Positions 33,315 through 43,810 of a DNA stretch of 64,000 nucleotides are shown piece by piece. Both the position numbers and the translations under genes were made by a program. This stretch comes from Cylicocyclus nassatus (Eukaryota; Nematoda; Chromadorea; Rhabditida; Strongylidae), in contig CATQJL010000316.1 in NCBI GenBank assembly GCA_958299035.1, positions 19,259,676 through 19,323,675 on the forward strand. The letters run 5' to 3'. Each line of letters starts with the position of its first letter. Positions within the stretch are counted from its first letter, which is position 1. The notes beneath the pieces were generated by a model. It was given only the letters and a program-made list of their open reading frames with translations. It was not told the DNA's origin and ran no database searches.

Positions 33315-33689
33315 ATGCTTCTCGAAATTTTGTAGACCCATGACCCCAAAATATTGGAAAAAGGCGGCGTGGAGGCAGCCACGCCCCCGAAAAAATTTTT
33401 TTCAGGACTAAGAATTTTAAAAAATTTCAAAAATGATATCAATTGTTTACAAGTATAAGCAAGTCAGTGCACATTTTTATAATCCATATAGGTAATTTCA
33501 AAAATTTCGCCACCCATTCTTGGGGGGGGGGGGGGGGGGGTAGAAGCGCCCTCCCCCTGCCCCTTCCCTCGGACCGCCACTGTTGGATCCATATTGAGCT
33601 CGGAAATTGACTTGATCAGCTCCTGTATTGACATAGTACCGAATTCGCCCTTATTGAATTTAGTACCTTTGGAAACAAAGCGTGCCTAA

Positions 33690-34880
33690 AATTCATTCAA
33701 ATCACTTTTGCCAATCTCATCTAATACAAGACGATGCGGACAAATGTTTACACGTCAAAATCGCCTTCGTTTCAATTTTTTCTCAGCATCCTCTAGATTT
33801 TTGCAAAAAGTGTCAAGGGTATAAAATTTTGTAAATCCAGCTCATTTTGTAATTTATTTTAAAGTCTCGCTTACGATTTCTCTTCAATAAAATTTTTTTT
33901 CCGAATTAGGCAATAAAAAACTCCAGGTGAAAGAGTTCTTTAAATAGGACGCATGCCGATAAACTACTAATTTTCACGTTATTTTTATGATCTTCCTTTT
34001 CAGAAAAGGGCAGAACTTTTTGCGATTTTTATTACATGATTAGACTTTTTCCAACGAAACTAGTACATTAGAAGAACACATAATAAAATATTCTCTATCC
34101 ATATATTCCCACTTTCTTGATCTCCTACTTCCCCATCTAACAAGGGAGGTCTCATTAGTCGAAGTGGCCTTTCCAAATTAGTCTTATGCCACTTTGAAGA
34201 GCATCAAACGGCGATTCCAAATCTGCTTGCATTATCTGCCGAGCGCCTCTGCATGCCGAGTTATAAATATTTTCTTGATGCGAGAAATGATCGCATAATC
34301 TTGATAAAATCATTTACGGTTTTTTCAGCGCTCAAATAGAGGAGCGTTTGGTTTGAGTATTTTGGACAGAAGGTATTGTTCAATTGGAGTGCTCTGATAA
34401 TTAGCATTGGACCATGTGGACAATTGTGACAAATTCGTGCTGATTATGCATTCACTTTCTCAAAAAACGCTCATAACTCGACGTCTGGAGGCACTCTACA
34501 GATACAAAAGACGATTTTGGCATAGGCGTTCGATGCTTTTTATAGTCGTATCAACATCATGTGAAAAGGCCACTTCGACCAAATGGACCTCCCTTGTAAG
34601 CAAAACATCTCGCACTAACCAAGTCTTTTTTGAGAGTATAGCACTGTCAGTCCAATCAGATTGTTGAGTATCTGCAACAGCCACGGTTTAAAAACGAATC
34701 TTTGTCCCCTGCTGCTTACGCTTTTGTCCAATTTCGGCACCATATCTTTTCCTAGCTGTCTAATGATCGCTTCAATAGTATATACGGTTGTAATAAATGT
34801 CCCAAATTTGTCAAAACCTTGTTTGTCGAGCTTGACTTTGTCGAAGTTGGCTTTTGCTATGTTATAATTCCTTAGATTAG
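33690..34880. repeat. Dispersed repeat R, copy 2 (interrupted by a TAA-family foldback)
   Basis: This is the partner of 19743-20850. Blocks AATCACTTTTGCCAATCTCA, CTCTTCAATAAAATTTT and TTGTCAAAACCTTGTTTGTC align with copy 1. The MITE of copy 1 is absent here and the foldback at 34141-34596 is absent there. No coding capacity is seen. Confidence 0.65.
34141..34596. mobile_element. TAA-flanked foldback element, 456 bp
   Basis: CAAGGGAGGTCTCATTAGTC..GAAGTGGCC at the left is mirrored by GGCCACTTCGACCAAATGG..CTCCCTTG at the right, with TAA on both sides (34138-34140, 34597-34599). Arms extend about 110 bp inward (CATCAAACGGCG / CGTTCGATGC). The same ends and target triplet are found at 23852-24515, defining one family. 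Confidence 0.8.
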
Positions 34881-34905
34881 GTTGGTGCAAAAGTTCTGTT
34901 GCACT
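34878..34905. mobile_element. Mariner-type terminal sequence (solo end)
   Basis: TTAGGTTGGTGCAAAAGT starts near 34878. This is the well-known terminal phrase of mariner (irritans-type) elements; a related end TTAGGTTGGTGCGAAAGT is at about 45925. No transposase or partner end was found nearby. Confidence 0.5.
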
Positions 34906-35575
34906 ATTTTTGAAAAACCTTGCTGTCTCAATGGTTTACACAAACTTAATTTTGCTAGAAGAAACCAAATAAAAAGATCAAAAAAGCGAATTATCAGATC
35001 AGGAAATCAGTCACTGCATAGTGAAAATTTTTGTTCAAAAGATTCATAACTATTTTTAGAGATCTTCGTTCAACAGGAATTTTTTTGGAGAAAACAGGAT
35101 TTGCGAAACCAAAACTGGGGTATGCTTTATTTAGCAAACTGAATAATGTTTTAGTTCTAATTTTGTATTGGAACTATACCTTAACAAGTTTAGCTTTTCA
35201 AACCCAATGAACCATTTTCTAGTACTCCACACTAAAGAGTGCAAAATTTACTCTCTAATTGCAGTGAAATCATTTTATTGTTGCGGTAAAAAGAGAAAAA
35301 GAGTCAATTCTCCATTGAAGTACAAACATGCACTTTGTACGTGCTTTGCTGTTAATTCAGAGCAGAGATTGAACTGCAAAAAGACACATAAACTCTACAA
35401 CTAGATTTTGCAAGCTGCAACTTGATTCACTGGAGTTTTTGAAAAGTTCAGGTGAATTCAATGAAGTAATTGTTGAGAGATAGGTGATACTTGCGTTGTT
35501 TTGATTTAAAAGGCTCTTGATGAAGGATACTCCTTTATACTGCAGTTAGGACAGCTTGCGTAACTCTTATCGGTG
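34906..35575. other. Upstream region of the first small secreted-protein gene
   Basis: AT-rich sequence with no support for coding. It would contain the promoter and, if used, a trans-splice acceptor for the gene starting at 35576, but I cannot pick one out with confidence. Confidence 0.35.
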
Positions 35576-36594
35576 ATGGAGCTTTTATTCGTAATTGTTT
35601 ATGTGAGTTGCTTAAATTTGTGTTCATCACTGACTTGAGGATTCAGATAGCGTTGTCCACTTCTCCAGTCTCGGCGCAGGAATGCAAATCCAACAGCAAC
35701 CCCAAGATTTATGCAGACTCTCTTAACTGTGAATTATTGAACTGGCAAGCAAAAAACAAAACTCTCGAACGTGAGATGGTCAGTCTTCCAATTTTGGTTC
35801 AACTTTTCTTCTTGTCAAAGAAGCAGTAATAATTAGGCTTGAGTTTCATCAGCAGATGAGACGAGCAATTAGCGTATTCCCCAACTGTTTTTTGCAACTT
35901 TCAGGTGTTCAGACCACATTTGAAAACGATGGCTTATCACTACCTTCGCGATAGTTCGGAGTACAAAGAGGAGAAAATTTTGGGCGGGGACAAGCCAGAT
36001 GGTGTCATTTTTGTTGTACCATACAAGTAAATATTAGCTCATTCACACAATATAGAAAATACATTTACTCTCTGTAACAAGCTCTTTTGCAGTGATCCGC
36101 TGGAGGAAGCACTTGTACACGAATTCGGCTCATGGTTTGACACACTAAGAAGGGTGAGGCCATCAATTAATAATCTGTCAAGCTGGATAGGGGTGGGCTA
36201 AGGTCACGCTTGAATGTGCTTTCCAAAGATTTTGAAGAACTACTCAATCGAAATCATGACGCAGACAACATGCATCACATTAGATTTTCCCAATTTTTTC
36301 TGTAAACTAAGCTCTTTCAAAACCCATCACAGTGTTTAGAAAATGTTGCCTTGTAGGAAAATTTTGTGGTTTCGAATCACCTCCGAGAGAACTCTTCTCG
36401 GCTGCCAAAAAGGAATGTGTAGTGATACGACTGCAAAGCATAATCAAATACATGAAAACCATTTTGAACATATGAGAAGTTTGCGCTCGGCGATAACAGT
36501 TCGCAGCTTTCGGCTAGCATCGCAGGACAAAGACGCCCCAAAGACGCACTTCAACCGTAGGCAAAACTTCAGAATCGCAAATGAATCTGTCTGA
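35576..36594 (+). CDS. Small secreted protein, possibly divergent CAP/ASP-like (paralogue 1)
   Basis: Five exons join in phase: 35576-35602, 35647-35778, 35905-36026, 36093-36153, 36340-36594, giving 198 residues. The first exon plus the start of the second forms a signal peptide, MELLFVIVYIALS.. ending near SPVSAQEC, with the intron inside it. The body includes KTMAYHYLRDSSEYKEEK, GVIFVVPYNDPLEEALVHEF and RKILWFRITSERTLLGCQKG. The last resembles the Trp-Ala..Gly-Cys block of CAP (SCP/TAPS) domains, and MAYHYL the M-x-Y-D start, but several CAP hallmarks are missing, so the family is tentative. The tail after residue 140 is basic. Splice sites are good and AATAAA lies 35 bp past the stop. The protein is probably exported. 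Its sister gene is at 50739-51638. Confidence 0.65.
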
Positions 36595-36628
36595 AAATGA
36601 CTAGAGTGCCATTTGTTAGCTCTCTCCC

Positions 36629-36634
36629 AATAAA
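36629..36634 (+). terminator. AATAAA polyadenylation signal
   Basis: The hexamer lies 35 bp after the stop at 36592-36594, a normal distance, and supports the 3' end of the secreted-protein gene. Confidence 0.6.
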
Positions 36635-36639
36635 ATCTC

Positions 36640-38055
36640 CTTAAAGCTATAGTTCATACATTATTGTGACATGGCGGTCGAATGGCCTAGGCCGCAGGCT
36701 CCATTGACTCAGTTGAGCAACTGGCAAAATTTTAACGGTTTATTCTAAATGACAAGCCACAAAAGAAGCTGATATACAAGAATAGAGAGTCACAAGAGAA
36801 TATGAGCACTACCACTGATGAGATATAGAAAACTTGATTAAGGACGGTGAAAAAAAAATGATGAGGAACCTGTGAGGAACGCACTAGCCATCTTGGAACC
36901 GACGCACAATATATGGCGATCATCTCACGCAAATTTTGGTCTAACAAAGGAAGGACGTCGAAGTCGTTTTTAGAATGAGATGTTTATTGCCTTGAAGAGC
37001 ATGGAACATTGATTTCAAAGCGCATTCCTTATCTGCTGCGGGTTTCTGGGAGGAATTAGGAAGGTTTTTAGAAGCAACAACTTAGATGCATGACTTTAGA
37101 ATCAGCCGTAGATTATCCTAGCGTTTGAATGAGGCCGCGATAATGAATAGATTTTAATCAAGAATATTTATTGCACAGTGTGACTCCGCAATCAGTTCGT
37201 TCGCTAAGAATCATGGGATCATGTTGGGACTTATATTAACGTCGATGCGCCTTCAAATTTCTGCACTCAAAAACGCTCATTGTCCTCGCCGAGAAAACCG
37301 CAGCTGATAGTGAAGGCAGCTTTAGAATCAACCTTCCATGCTCGTTAAAGCCGTTCACATCGTATTTCAAAAAGCTACCCGCATGACAATGCAAAAGAAA
37401 ATTTCTGGTAGAAGTCAGTTTACAAAAATTTTTTCCCACTGCATACTCCTAAACTTTGATACTCAAAAAAACGTACAGTGTAACAAGGAAGCATTAAGTC
37501 AAATTTTCGACCCCGATTATTTCTGCAAAGAGTGGGTGATTCTCGCCACCGAAGCCTTTTTTTTTCGAAACGTTGTTTTGAGCTGAAAAGCGAGATAGTC
37601 AGCCACAGTTTGAGAGGCTTCTATAGATATTTGAGACTAGTGGCGGCAAGCTATGATTTTCGAAGACAATTCAAGATCCCAGATTGAAGCGTCGTTTTTC
37701 TCCAAGCCGAGCAAAGGAAAAATACGGTTGGATTAGAGCTCAAACCTTTTTACTCTTGAACGCAGAACCATACGCTTATATGTACTATAATTGTTAGATT
37801 GAATAGCAGAAATGCTAAGTTGATAGTTATGAATTTTGATTTTGGACATGATATACAAGTAATGCGTGGCCAAAGGCCGTTATATTGGACATATCGAAAG
37901 TTACACTTCATAGAGGTCTTGAGATCTGTATAGAGATTGTCGCAAGCTCTTGAGGGTAGCAATGTCTCAGAGAGTAGTGTTTTTGTTATAGCATGAAGGG
38001 TGTGAGATGCGGTTCGCGTCGTTACAACGATTGAAGACAGTAGTAAATAATGGAG
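36640..38055. other. Intergenic region, no gene recognised
   Basis: A stretch at 37280-37390 (CCATGCTCGTTAAAG, GAATCAACCTTCCATGC) faintly resembles interiors of the TAA-family foldbacks. Other frames are short and featureless. Confidence 0.35.
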
Positions 38056-38059
38056 TTAA

Positions 38060-38514
38060 AGGCAGTGTCCGGGCAAAAACTCGATTTTGAGATTTTGTGC
38101 TTACCTGGGCCTATTCGCTATGCTGAATCCGAAAATCCACATTGGAGAGCGCGAAAACGACGAAAAAGGGCTCTAACACTGGAGGGAAATCAGCAAATAG
38201 GCGGGGTCTTCCCCATTGTGAATTCACGCTTCTGGCTTCCAGAGCAATTTTCTCGAATCCGTTAGCCACCCTGACATCACTACCGATCAAGTGCAAATGA
38301 ATGACTTGAAACCGGAATCAAAAAGATCGCCCCCGAAGCTGGGAGCGTGAATTCACCGTGGGGAAGACTCCGCCCACTTGCTGATTTCCCTCCAGTATTA
38401 GAGCCCTTTTTCGTCGTTTTCGCGCTCTCCAATGTGGATTTTCGGATTCAGCATGGCGAATAGGCCCAAATAAGCACAAAATCTCAAAATCGAGTTTTTG
38501 CCCGGACACTGCCT
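38060..38514. mobile_element. TTAA-flanked MITE, first of two abutting copies
   Basis: AGGCAGTGTCCGGGCAAAAA and its complement form the ends, between TTAA at 38056-38059 and TTAA at 38515-38518. The whole 455-bp element is an imperfect palindrome: the arms share CTCGATTTTGAGATTTTGTG, CCGAAAATCCACATTGGAGA and GGGCTCTAA. TTAA targets suggest piggyBac-type mobilisation, an inference from the target alone. Confidence 0.8.
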
Positions 38515-38518
38515 TTAA

Positions 38519-38887
38519 AGGCAGTGTCCGGGCAAAAAGTCGACTTTGAGATTTTGTGCTTACCCGGGCCTATTCACTACGCTGAATCCGAAAATCCACA
38601 TTAGAAAGCGCGAAAACGGCAAAAAAGGGCTCTGACGCAGGAGGGAAATCGGAAGTGGGCGGGGTTCTCCCCACTGTTAATTTCGCAGTCCCAGCTTCTG
38701 GAGCGATCTTCCTAATTCCTCTAGCGCTCTGAGATCTCCACCGGTCAGGTGCGAATGCATGACTTGGAATCGGAACCGAGAAGATCGCTCTGGGAGCGCG
38801 AATTCGCAATGGGGAGGACCCCGCCCACCTGCTGATTTCTCTCCCGTGTTAGAGCCGTTAGATCGAGTTTTTGCCCGGACACTGCCT
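38519..38887. mobile_element. TTAA-flanked MITE, second abutting copy
   Basis: This element has the same ends and interior as 38060-38514 and runs from the shared TTAA (38515-38518) to TTAA at 38888-38891. Its right arm is shorter: it jumps from GTTAGAGCCGTTA to GATCGAGTTTTTGCC, missing about 90 bp of arm. The two copies are head to tail with one target site between them. Confidence 0.8.
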
Positions 38888-38891
38888 TTAA

Positions 38892-39353
38892 CTGAAAGTC
38901 CTATTCTTCCACGCCCGCCTCCAAACAATAGATTTTTTGATGAATTTAGTGTAAGTACCACCTTCATGAGTGCATGACGGTGAAAGGATGACGGCAGCAG
39001 CAAGTCTGTATCGCAAAAGCAAAATTTCAAAAAAACTTTCAAATCGAGTCGAATTATTATATTTTAGCTCATCAATGGAATCATCGGCTTTGGGTGCTCC
39101 AGTGACCCGTCTACAATGAAACTCTGTTGTTGGTTCGAAGTTCACAAGGAAACCAAGGGAACTAAATCTGGTTCATGCAAGAAGACGGTCGATAGGATTG
39201 TGGATAAAATATACTCCAAGGTCAAAAAATTGGTGGAATCAGTTGCTCAATAATACCTACAAATCAGATGTTACTCAACGTTGTTGTTTTGAGCAGTGTA
39301 GCTCTCGACTGCCAAAAGTATCACGCTCGCGGTCTTCATACTACACTTGCACA
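38892..39353. other. Short intergenic stretch
   Basis: No recognisable gene or repeat. A minus-strand frame crosses it but belongs to the MITE palindrome. Confidence 0.35.
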
Positions 39354-39361
39354 GCTATCAC

Positions 39362-40476
39362 CAGGGTTGGGCGTGGGGTCAGGCGCGCCCGACCTAAAGG
39401 GTCGTATTGGGGTAAGACAGAGGGGGGGGTGTGATTAGGAATCGAATTCGTTCGATTTAGGAGATACTACGATTAAGGTGAAGAAGAAAAGCGCTAGTTT
39501 AGTGGATATCGCGACCTCACCAGTACTGAAGGAATGAACGGTCTTAAACAGCATACTGATTGATTCCACAATCGAAGTTTCGGCCAAAACTCAAATCTTC
39601 ATCTTCTACCTTGACATATTATAAATTCATCAAGGAAGCTTGCTGTGTGAAATGGGTATCATTTCCGAGCACGTCAAATTACCTCTATGAGCCCTACAAA
39701 CCATTATTTACTGCATTATCTAGTGTTTCTAAACGACTAAAAAGCGTGATTTTCAAACATGATTAACTTGTTTTCAAAAGTGAGAAAAGTCAATTTTTTG
39801 TACTCGTAACAAAGTATTGTTCCCTACTAGTCTAGGCTAAAAATCGTGCTTTGTATCGCTTGCAAATAGTGGAGTAAGAAATAATGCCAAAATTCCGACC
39901 GGCGCGTTTTTCGCCATGACTGCTTCAACTCCACGGATTACCACAAGGCCGAAACAAGTCAAATCAAGTCCAAACACTTACTGTGGAATCTTCGAGGGTT
40001 GTGCTAGCGATTCACATAAAATTTGAAAAAAAAGCTTCTTCAATGATAAAGTTAATCGGGTCAGGCGCAACCCCACAAAAGGTCAGGCCGCCTGAGCTTT
40101 TGAGGGGTTGCGCCTGACCCGATTAACTTGTTTTCAAAATCTAAAAATTGCTCCATTTCTGCTGTAAGTATTGAACTCAAAGCCTCTTCTTGCAATACTG
40201 CAAATTTGGAGCCAAACAATACACCCCTGTGGGAATTATAGCTCTAAAAGTAGGGCTATCCAAAATCCAAAACTTGCCGTCAAGTTGCGTGTGCTGTGCA
40301 ATCGCAGAAAGTCGACCTACTGACCTCCAAAAAGCAAGAACCTCCCAAAAACGGCTGATCTCTTCGAATTATCACAGCCTGAGGTCCTGGAGGTGAAGCA
40401 GAGGGGTCGTTTAGGGGCTTTTACTGGGGGGGGGTCGTTTTGAAAAGACTTGTGCCTGACCTCTTGCTCAACCCTG
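39362..40476. mobile_element. hAT-type non-autonomous element B with perfect 8-bp target duplication
   Basis: CAGGGTTGGGCG.. and ..TGCTCAACCCTG ends are flanked by GCTATCAC (39354-39361 and 40477-40484). The 1115-bp body aligns with element A (18675-19734) and with the remnant at 27527-27800. It has a 77-bp palindrome (40051-40127) at the same relative place as element A, and G-runs near 39421 and 40427. No transposase is encoded. Confidence 0.88.
40051..40127. repeat. 77-bp palindrome inside hAT element B
   Basis: The arms begin GTTAATCGGGTCAGGCGCAA and pair with two mismatches in 38 bp. GGGTCAGGCGC is also the subterminal sequence of this copy's left end (39377 on). Confidence 0.85.
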
Positions 40477-40484
40477 GCTATCAC

Positions 40485-41009
40485 TCAAACATACCCCCAC
40501 CGTAACGAACAAGCTTCTACATGGTTGACGTGCTCATGCACGACCTTGCTCAAGGCGCGAGTTTCGCAACCCTTTTTTTGAGCAGTCGAAAGCTGGGGCA
40601 AGCTTTTTTCTGAAAACTTTATTTTGAAAGAAATCACTAATGGGCAATGAAATGACTAACTCACAACGATACTCCTCCGCTCCGGACTCGAAGTGTGTAC
40701 GCGTGGTTGAGCAAAGAAAGCAAAGAAACAAGATATAGAGTTATATGAAAAAATATGTACGTAGGATGTGCCCAGCTTTTTCCCGAAAAGATCCTACAAA
40801 AATCTCTTCTATGTTTTGCTAGCTTTCTTTAACAGGTATGTCTCGCCCCTTTCGTGGCGAAACTCATCGCGATGGCAACTATATCGTTGGGGACATTGCT
40901 TCTCATGCGGGGCACACACAAAGGGACTTGAACGCAGTTAAATAGTGTCCAATTGCCTTTGTGTGCTCCATCTTCCGACAGTGAAATGTTACATACCAGT
41001 GGCAGCGTC
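40485..41009. other. Intergenic sequence between hAT element B and a CR1 tail
   Basis: No gene recognised. A T-rich stretch at 40740-40850 and short frames carry no motif. Confidence 0.35.
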
Positions 41010-41266
41010 CCGTCGTGCTTGTAGCACTTTTGCTACAAGCAGGGGGTATGATATAGACTTTATTGAGCTTCTCAATGATATATTCGTACATGGTCCCAAC
41101 AAGCTTAACCCCCTCCCTCTTTCTTCAGCACATCTGGGAGCCGGACTTGATCTGTTGGGGGATGTTTTTTGGTTGTTTGTTTATCACTGTTCAGGACCTG
41201 TGTATATTCTTTTTCTTTTGTCCAAGATGTGGCACGCCTTATGCGTATTGAATGAATAAATAAATA
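41010..41266 (+). mobile_element. CR1 3' UTR fragment (5'-truncated copy)
   Basis: GCACTTTTGCTACAAGCAGG, AAGCTTAACCCC and ATGTGGCACGCCTTATGCG, ending with a short AATA-rich tail (41251-41266), align with the 3' UTR of CR1 copy 1 (4328-4549). It is a typical 5'-truncated LINE insertion. A local hairpin CTTGTAGCA/TGCTACAAG lies at 41019-41040. Confidence 0.8.
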
Positions 41267-42820
41267 TTTCTGTATTGCAATAGAAGACTCTCCAACTAAT
41301 CCACCAGTGAAGTCTGAAGCGAAAAAGCGGTCTGAAAAGCCCAAACCTTTCAAACGCAGCCCACTTGCGGACCCCTCCCCCCACCTCTTACACGGAATTC
41401 CGAGCGAAAGCGGACAAGGAGAGCTCCGAAAAAAGCTCATTTTTGCAACTTTCAAGCTTTGAGACGTTTAGGATGGGCTTCAGCAAGGCGAGAAGGCTCC
41501 GAAGAGGTGAAAAGCCGAGAAGCGAAACTTGCCGAGACATTCCTTTACAGAAGAGTGGGGAAGGTGCTGTTGCAAACGAACAACATGGCATAAACTAAGA
41601 GCTTGCCATATTCCCTAATTCAAATTTACAGTGTCGAAGTCTTGAAAAGCATGTAAATACATCCTAGCAATTATTACAGGTTTATCCCTTTTTGCAATAA
41701 AATTTGTCTAAATACAAAAAATAAGAACATATTTCCTATATGCAACTTATGTATAGGGCTTTCAACGGTGGTGTATCGAAAGGAGCAAAACGGGGAGCTT
41801 TTTCCGATAAAGTTTTCTCATCTTATAAGATAGACGATTGAAAAATGCGAATCGTCCACTAGTTGTGCAAAATGCGAATCGTCTACTAGTTTTTGTGCGA
41901 TTCTCAAATTTTATCTCTCTGGTTCTGATACGCTCGTGGGCATGTTGTAATTTGACGGTTATGAGAAAAGACATTCTAGGCAATAATGAAAAGAAATCGT
42001 AAAGAAATGACACCGACTATGGCCATAATCTTCGAAAACGTCTCACATTGCAGTAGTTTTGTGTCACTAAGAGTTTCATTCTCACATCAACAGCATCAGC
42101 GAGCTTTCAAACAAGCTCAGAATTAAAACTGAGTCAATGCTCAATCTAATCATGGCATACTGGTTTATAGCAGCACCTAGAGGACTAGACTGCGACTTTG
42201 AACTTCAGCTTGGTATATGCAATCAGCAAAGCTGGTTAACCTGGCAATAAAGCTTTCAGGTTACTCGGGCAATTCCTCAAGAAAGCATATGCTTCTGCTG
42301 GTGCAAAACTTTGTCAGAAATGTCGCAATCCTCCAGTAACAGATAAAAATCAGTAATCCATTTTCCATCCATTTCGAAGTTGCTTTACAACGTCCTAAAT
42401 GGTGCCTAAAAATCCGCAAAAGCTCTTCAGACAAGAGATTTAGCAATCAAACGTCACACTAAATCACATACACTAATAGGTAGAAAAGCTGTTCTCCATT
42501 ATATCTCAGTAGACTCAAGGTAGAATCACCTACTTGCCCCTATTCTATAGCCTTATAAAGACGCATAAACTGTCTACAAAAGCATTCCACTTTTACTAAA
42601 TCGTGCAAAATACGGCCCCTTGCGTTGCGTAAACAGGCTAGCCGATCGCATATCGTGGTCTCCGACAAACTCATCAGCCAACTCTTGAACAAGATTCCTA
42701 CCGATACTAAGCAATATTAATCACTTCCTTGAACGTTTGCGTCAAACAGAGTTTACTTCCGAATGAGCAATTGAGCCATTTGGGTTGATAGTGTCATTTG
42801 GAGGCGAGCGTAATCTGTCC
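41267..42820. other. Unassigned sequence
   Basis: There are overlapping short frames on both strands at 41365-41600, probably chance. The direct repeat AAAATGCGAATCGTC(C/T)ACTAG occurs twice at 41844-41890. No gene can be supported. Confidence 0.35.
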
Positions 42821-42824
42821 TATC

Positions 42825-43100
42825 TGGTGGCATCATGATTGCAGGCAAGTTAGCACACAGGGAAGTTGCCAACTCAGGCGGTAGCTCGCGGATTAATCGT
42901 AGGTCTAACAATCTTGTGTAACCTTAGTATGCAATAACTCCACGCATGAAATTTTGATGACGCGGACAGCCGTAAAATGGAGTCATCGCTCGCGTTTGAA
43001 CCTGAATGCGTTAACTTCAAGTGCCATCGCGTTAACCATTCGAGCATTTGCTCAATCATGTCTTTGCAACAACAATAGGGGAAATGCGGGTAAGTGGCCG
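42825..43100. repeat. Repeat T, plus copy of an inverted pair
   Basis: GGCAAGTTAGC, AGTTGCCAACTCAGGCGGTAG, TAACCTTAGTATGC, TCAAAATTTCATG-like and GCGTTAACCATTCG words recur, inverted and diverged, at about 45560-45840. The pair is about 2.5 kb apart and may be the two ends of one element spanning about 42825-45840. Confidence 0.5.
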
Positions 43101-43389
43101 CCATGATCATGTTGCGTGCGAGGCTTTGACCCGAGATCAGGTGATTGATATGAGAAGAAAGGGGCGAAATCGGTGCAAACGTGATTTAGAAAGGAATGCA
43201 AAAATAACGGTGTTCTTAATAGTAGATATCACTAGACTTTTTTCTGGCATCGATTATCAAGAATATCACGGTTCAAAAAGGAAACTATGATGAAAAAATG
43301 ATAGTTTTTGTTGAATGAAGAAATTTTTGATTCTTTCGTCTGAGGTACATTGTGTTACATTGCCGTACTACCCAAATTCACAGATGCCG

Positions 43390-43810
43390 CCAGCAAGTTG
43401 CCACGCTTCCCAATACAAGAAACTTGAAAAAGTGCAACAACTTTTTACCAGTCTTTTTTTCAAATGCACCTTACCGGAGGTAAATTCACCACCCAGTCAG
43501 AAGACCTCCTCAAAAAATTCCATCAGAAAAACCTCATTTTCCGACGAGTCATTTCACCTTACTTTTTTTGAGTCTTAAGAAAAGAAAACAAGCTGAAAGC
43601 GTGTAAATACTGGATGTTTGTCCCTACAAGCGGAAGATCGGAAGTTTTTAGTCTACATTATTCCAAAATACGACGTAGAGCACATCAGCAAATGTTCAAT
43701 AACTTGTTCTACAGGAAAGTAAGATGGTTTCAACCGCTTTCCAAAGATACCTACCATAGCTGCATTAGATTGGGGACTTTTCAAAATAAGCTGTGAAAAA
43801 CTTGATTAAT
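43390..43810 (+). pseudogene. CR1 ORF2 C-terminal fragment (copy 4)
   Basis: The frame 43315-43578 gives KKLEKVQQLFTSLFFKC, matching RRIEKVQQLFARLLYRR of copy 2. Frame 43614-43796 gives KYWMFVPTSGRSEVFSLHYS, matching the SKYWVFRPSRGR block of copy 1, followed by a similar Ser/Leu-rich tail. Only this end of the element is preserved. Confidence 0.75.

Larger units (their letters stand above)
31703..33582. mobile_element. hAT-type element inserted in CR1 copy 3 and itself invaded by an RTE
   Basis: Ends CAGTGGCGGTCC and GGACCGCCACTG are perfect inverted repeats. They are flanked by TTGGATCG (31695-31702) and TTGGATCC (33583-33590), an 8-bp duplication with one change, and the CR1 ORF1 resumes immediately outside. 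Without the RTE (about 31816-33314) the element would be about 380 bp, a typical non-autonomous hAT. A long G-run lies near 33523-33540. Confidence 0.85.
28700..33690 (-). mobile_element. CR1-like LINE copy 3, host of a nested insertion
   Basis: On the minus strand, ORF1 starts on the far side of the insertion (33690-33583: MSIQELIKSISELNMDP-like), resumes at 31694-31422 and 31390-31300, followed by endonuclease remains (31140-30640, including LSDFNLQIDWI) and RT (30614-28885). The C-terminal SKYWIFRPTNR block is near 28860. Many stops and shifts mark it as old. The RT active site reads MYAGNIKIYG where YADD is expected. The hAT-type element 31703-33582 splits ORF1. Confidence 0.8.

Noticed and set aside
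41365..41600. Overlapping plus and minus ORFs of about 70-77 codons
   Set aside because: Both are open by composition only; no motif, splice signal or repeat supports coding.
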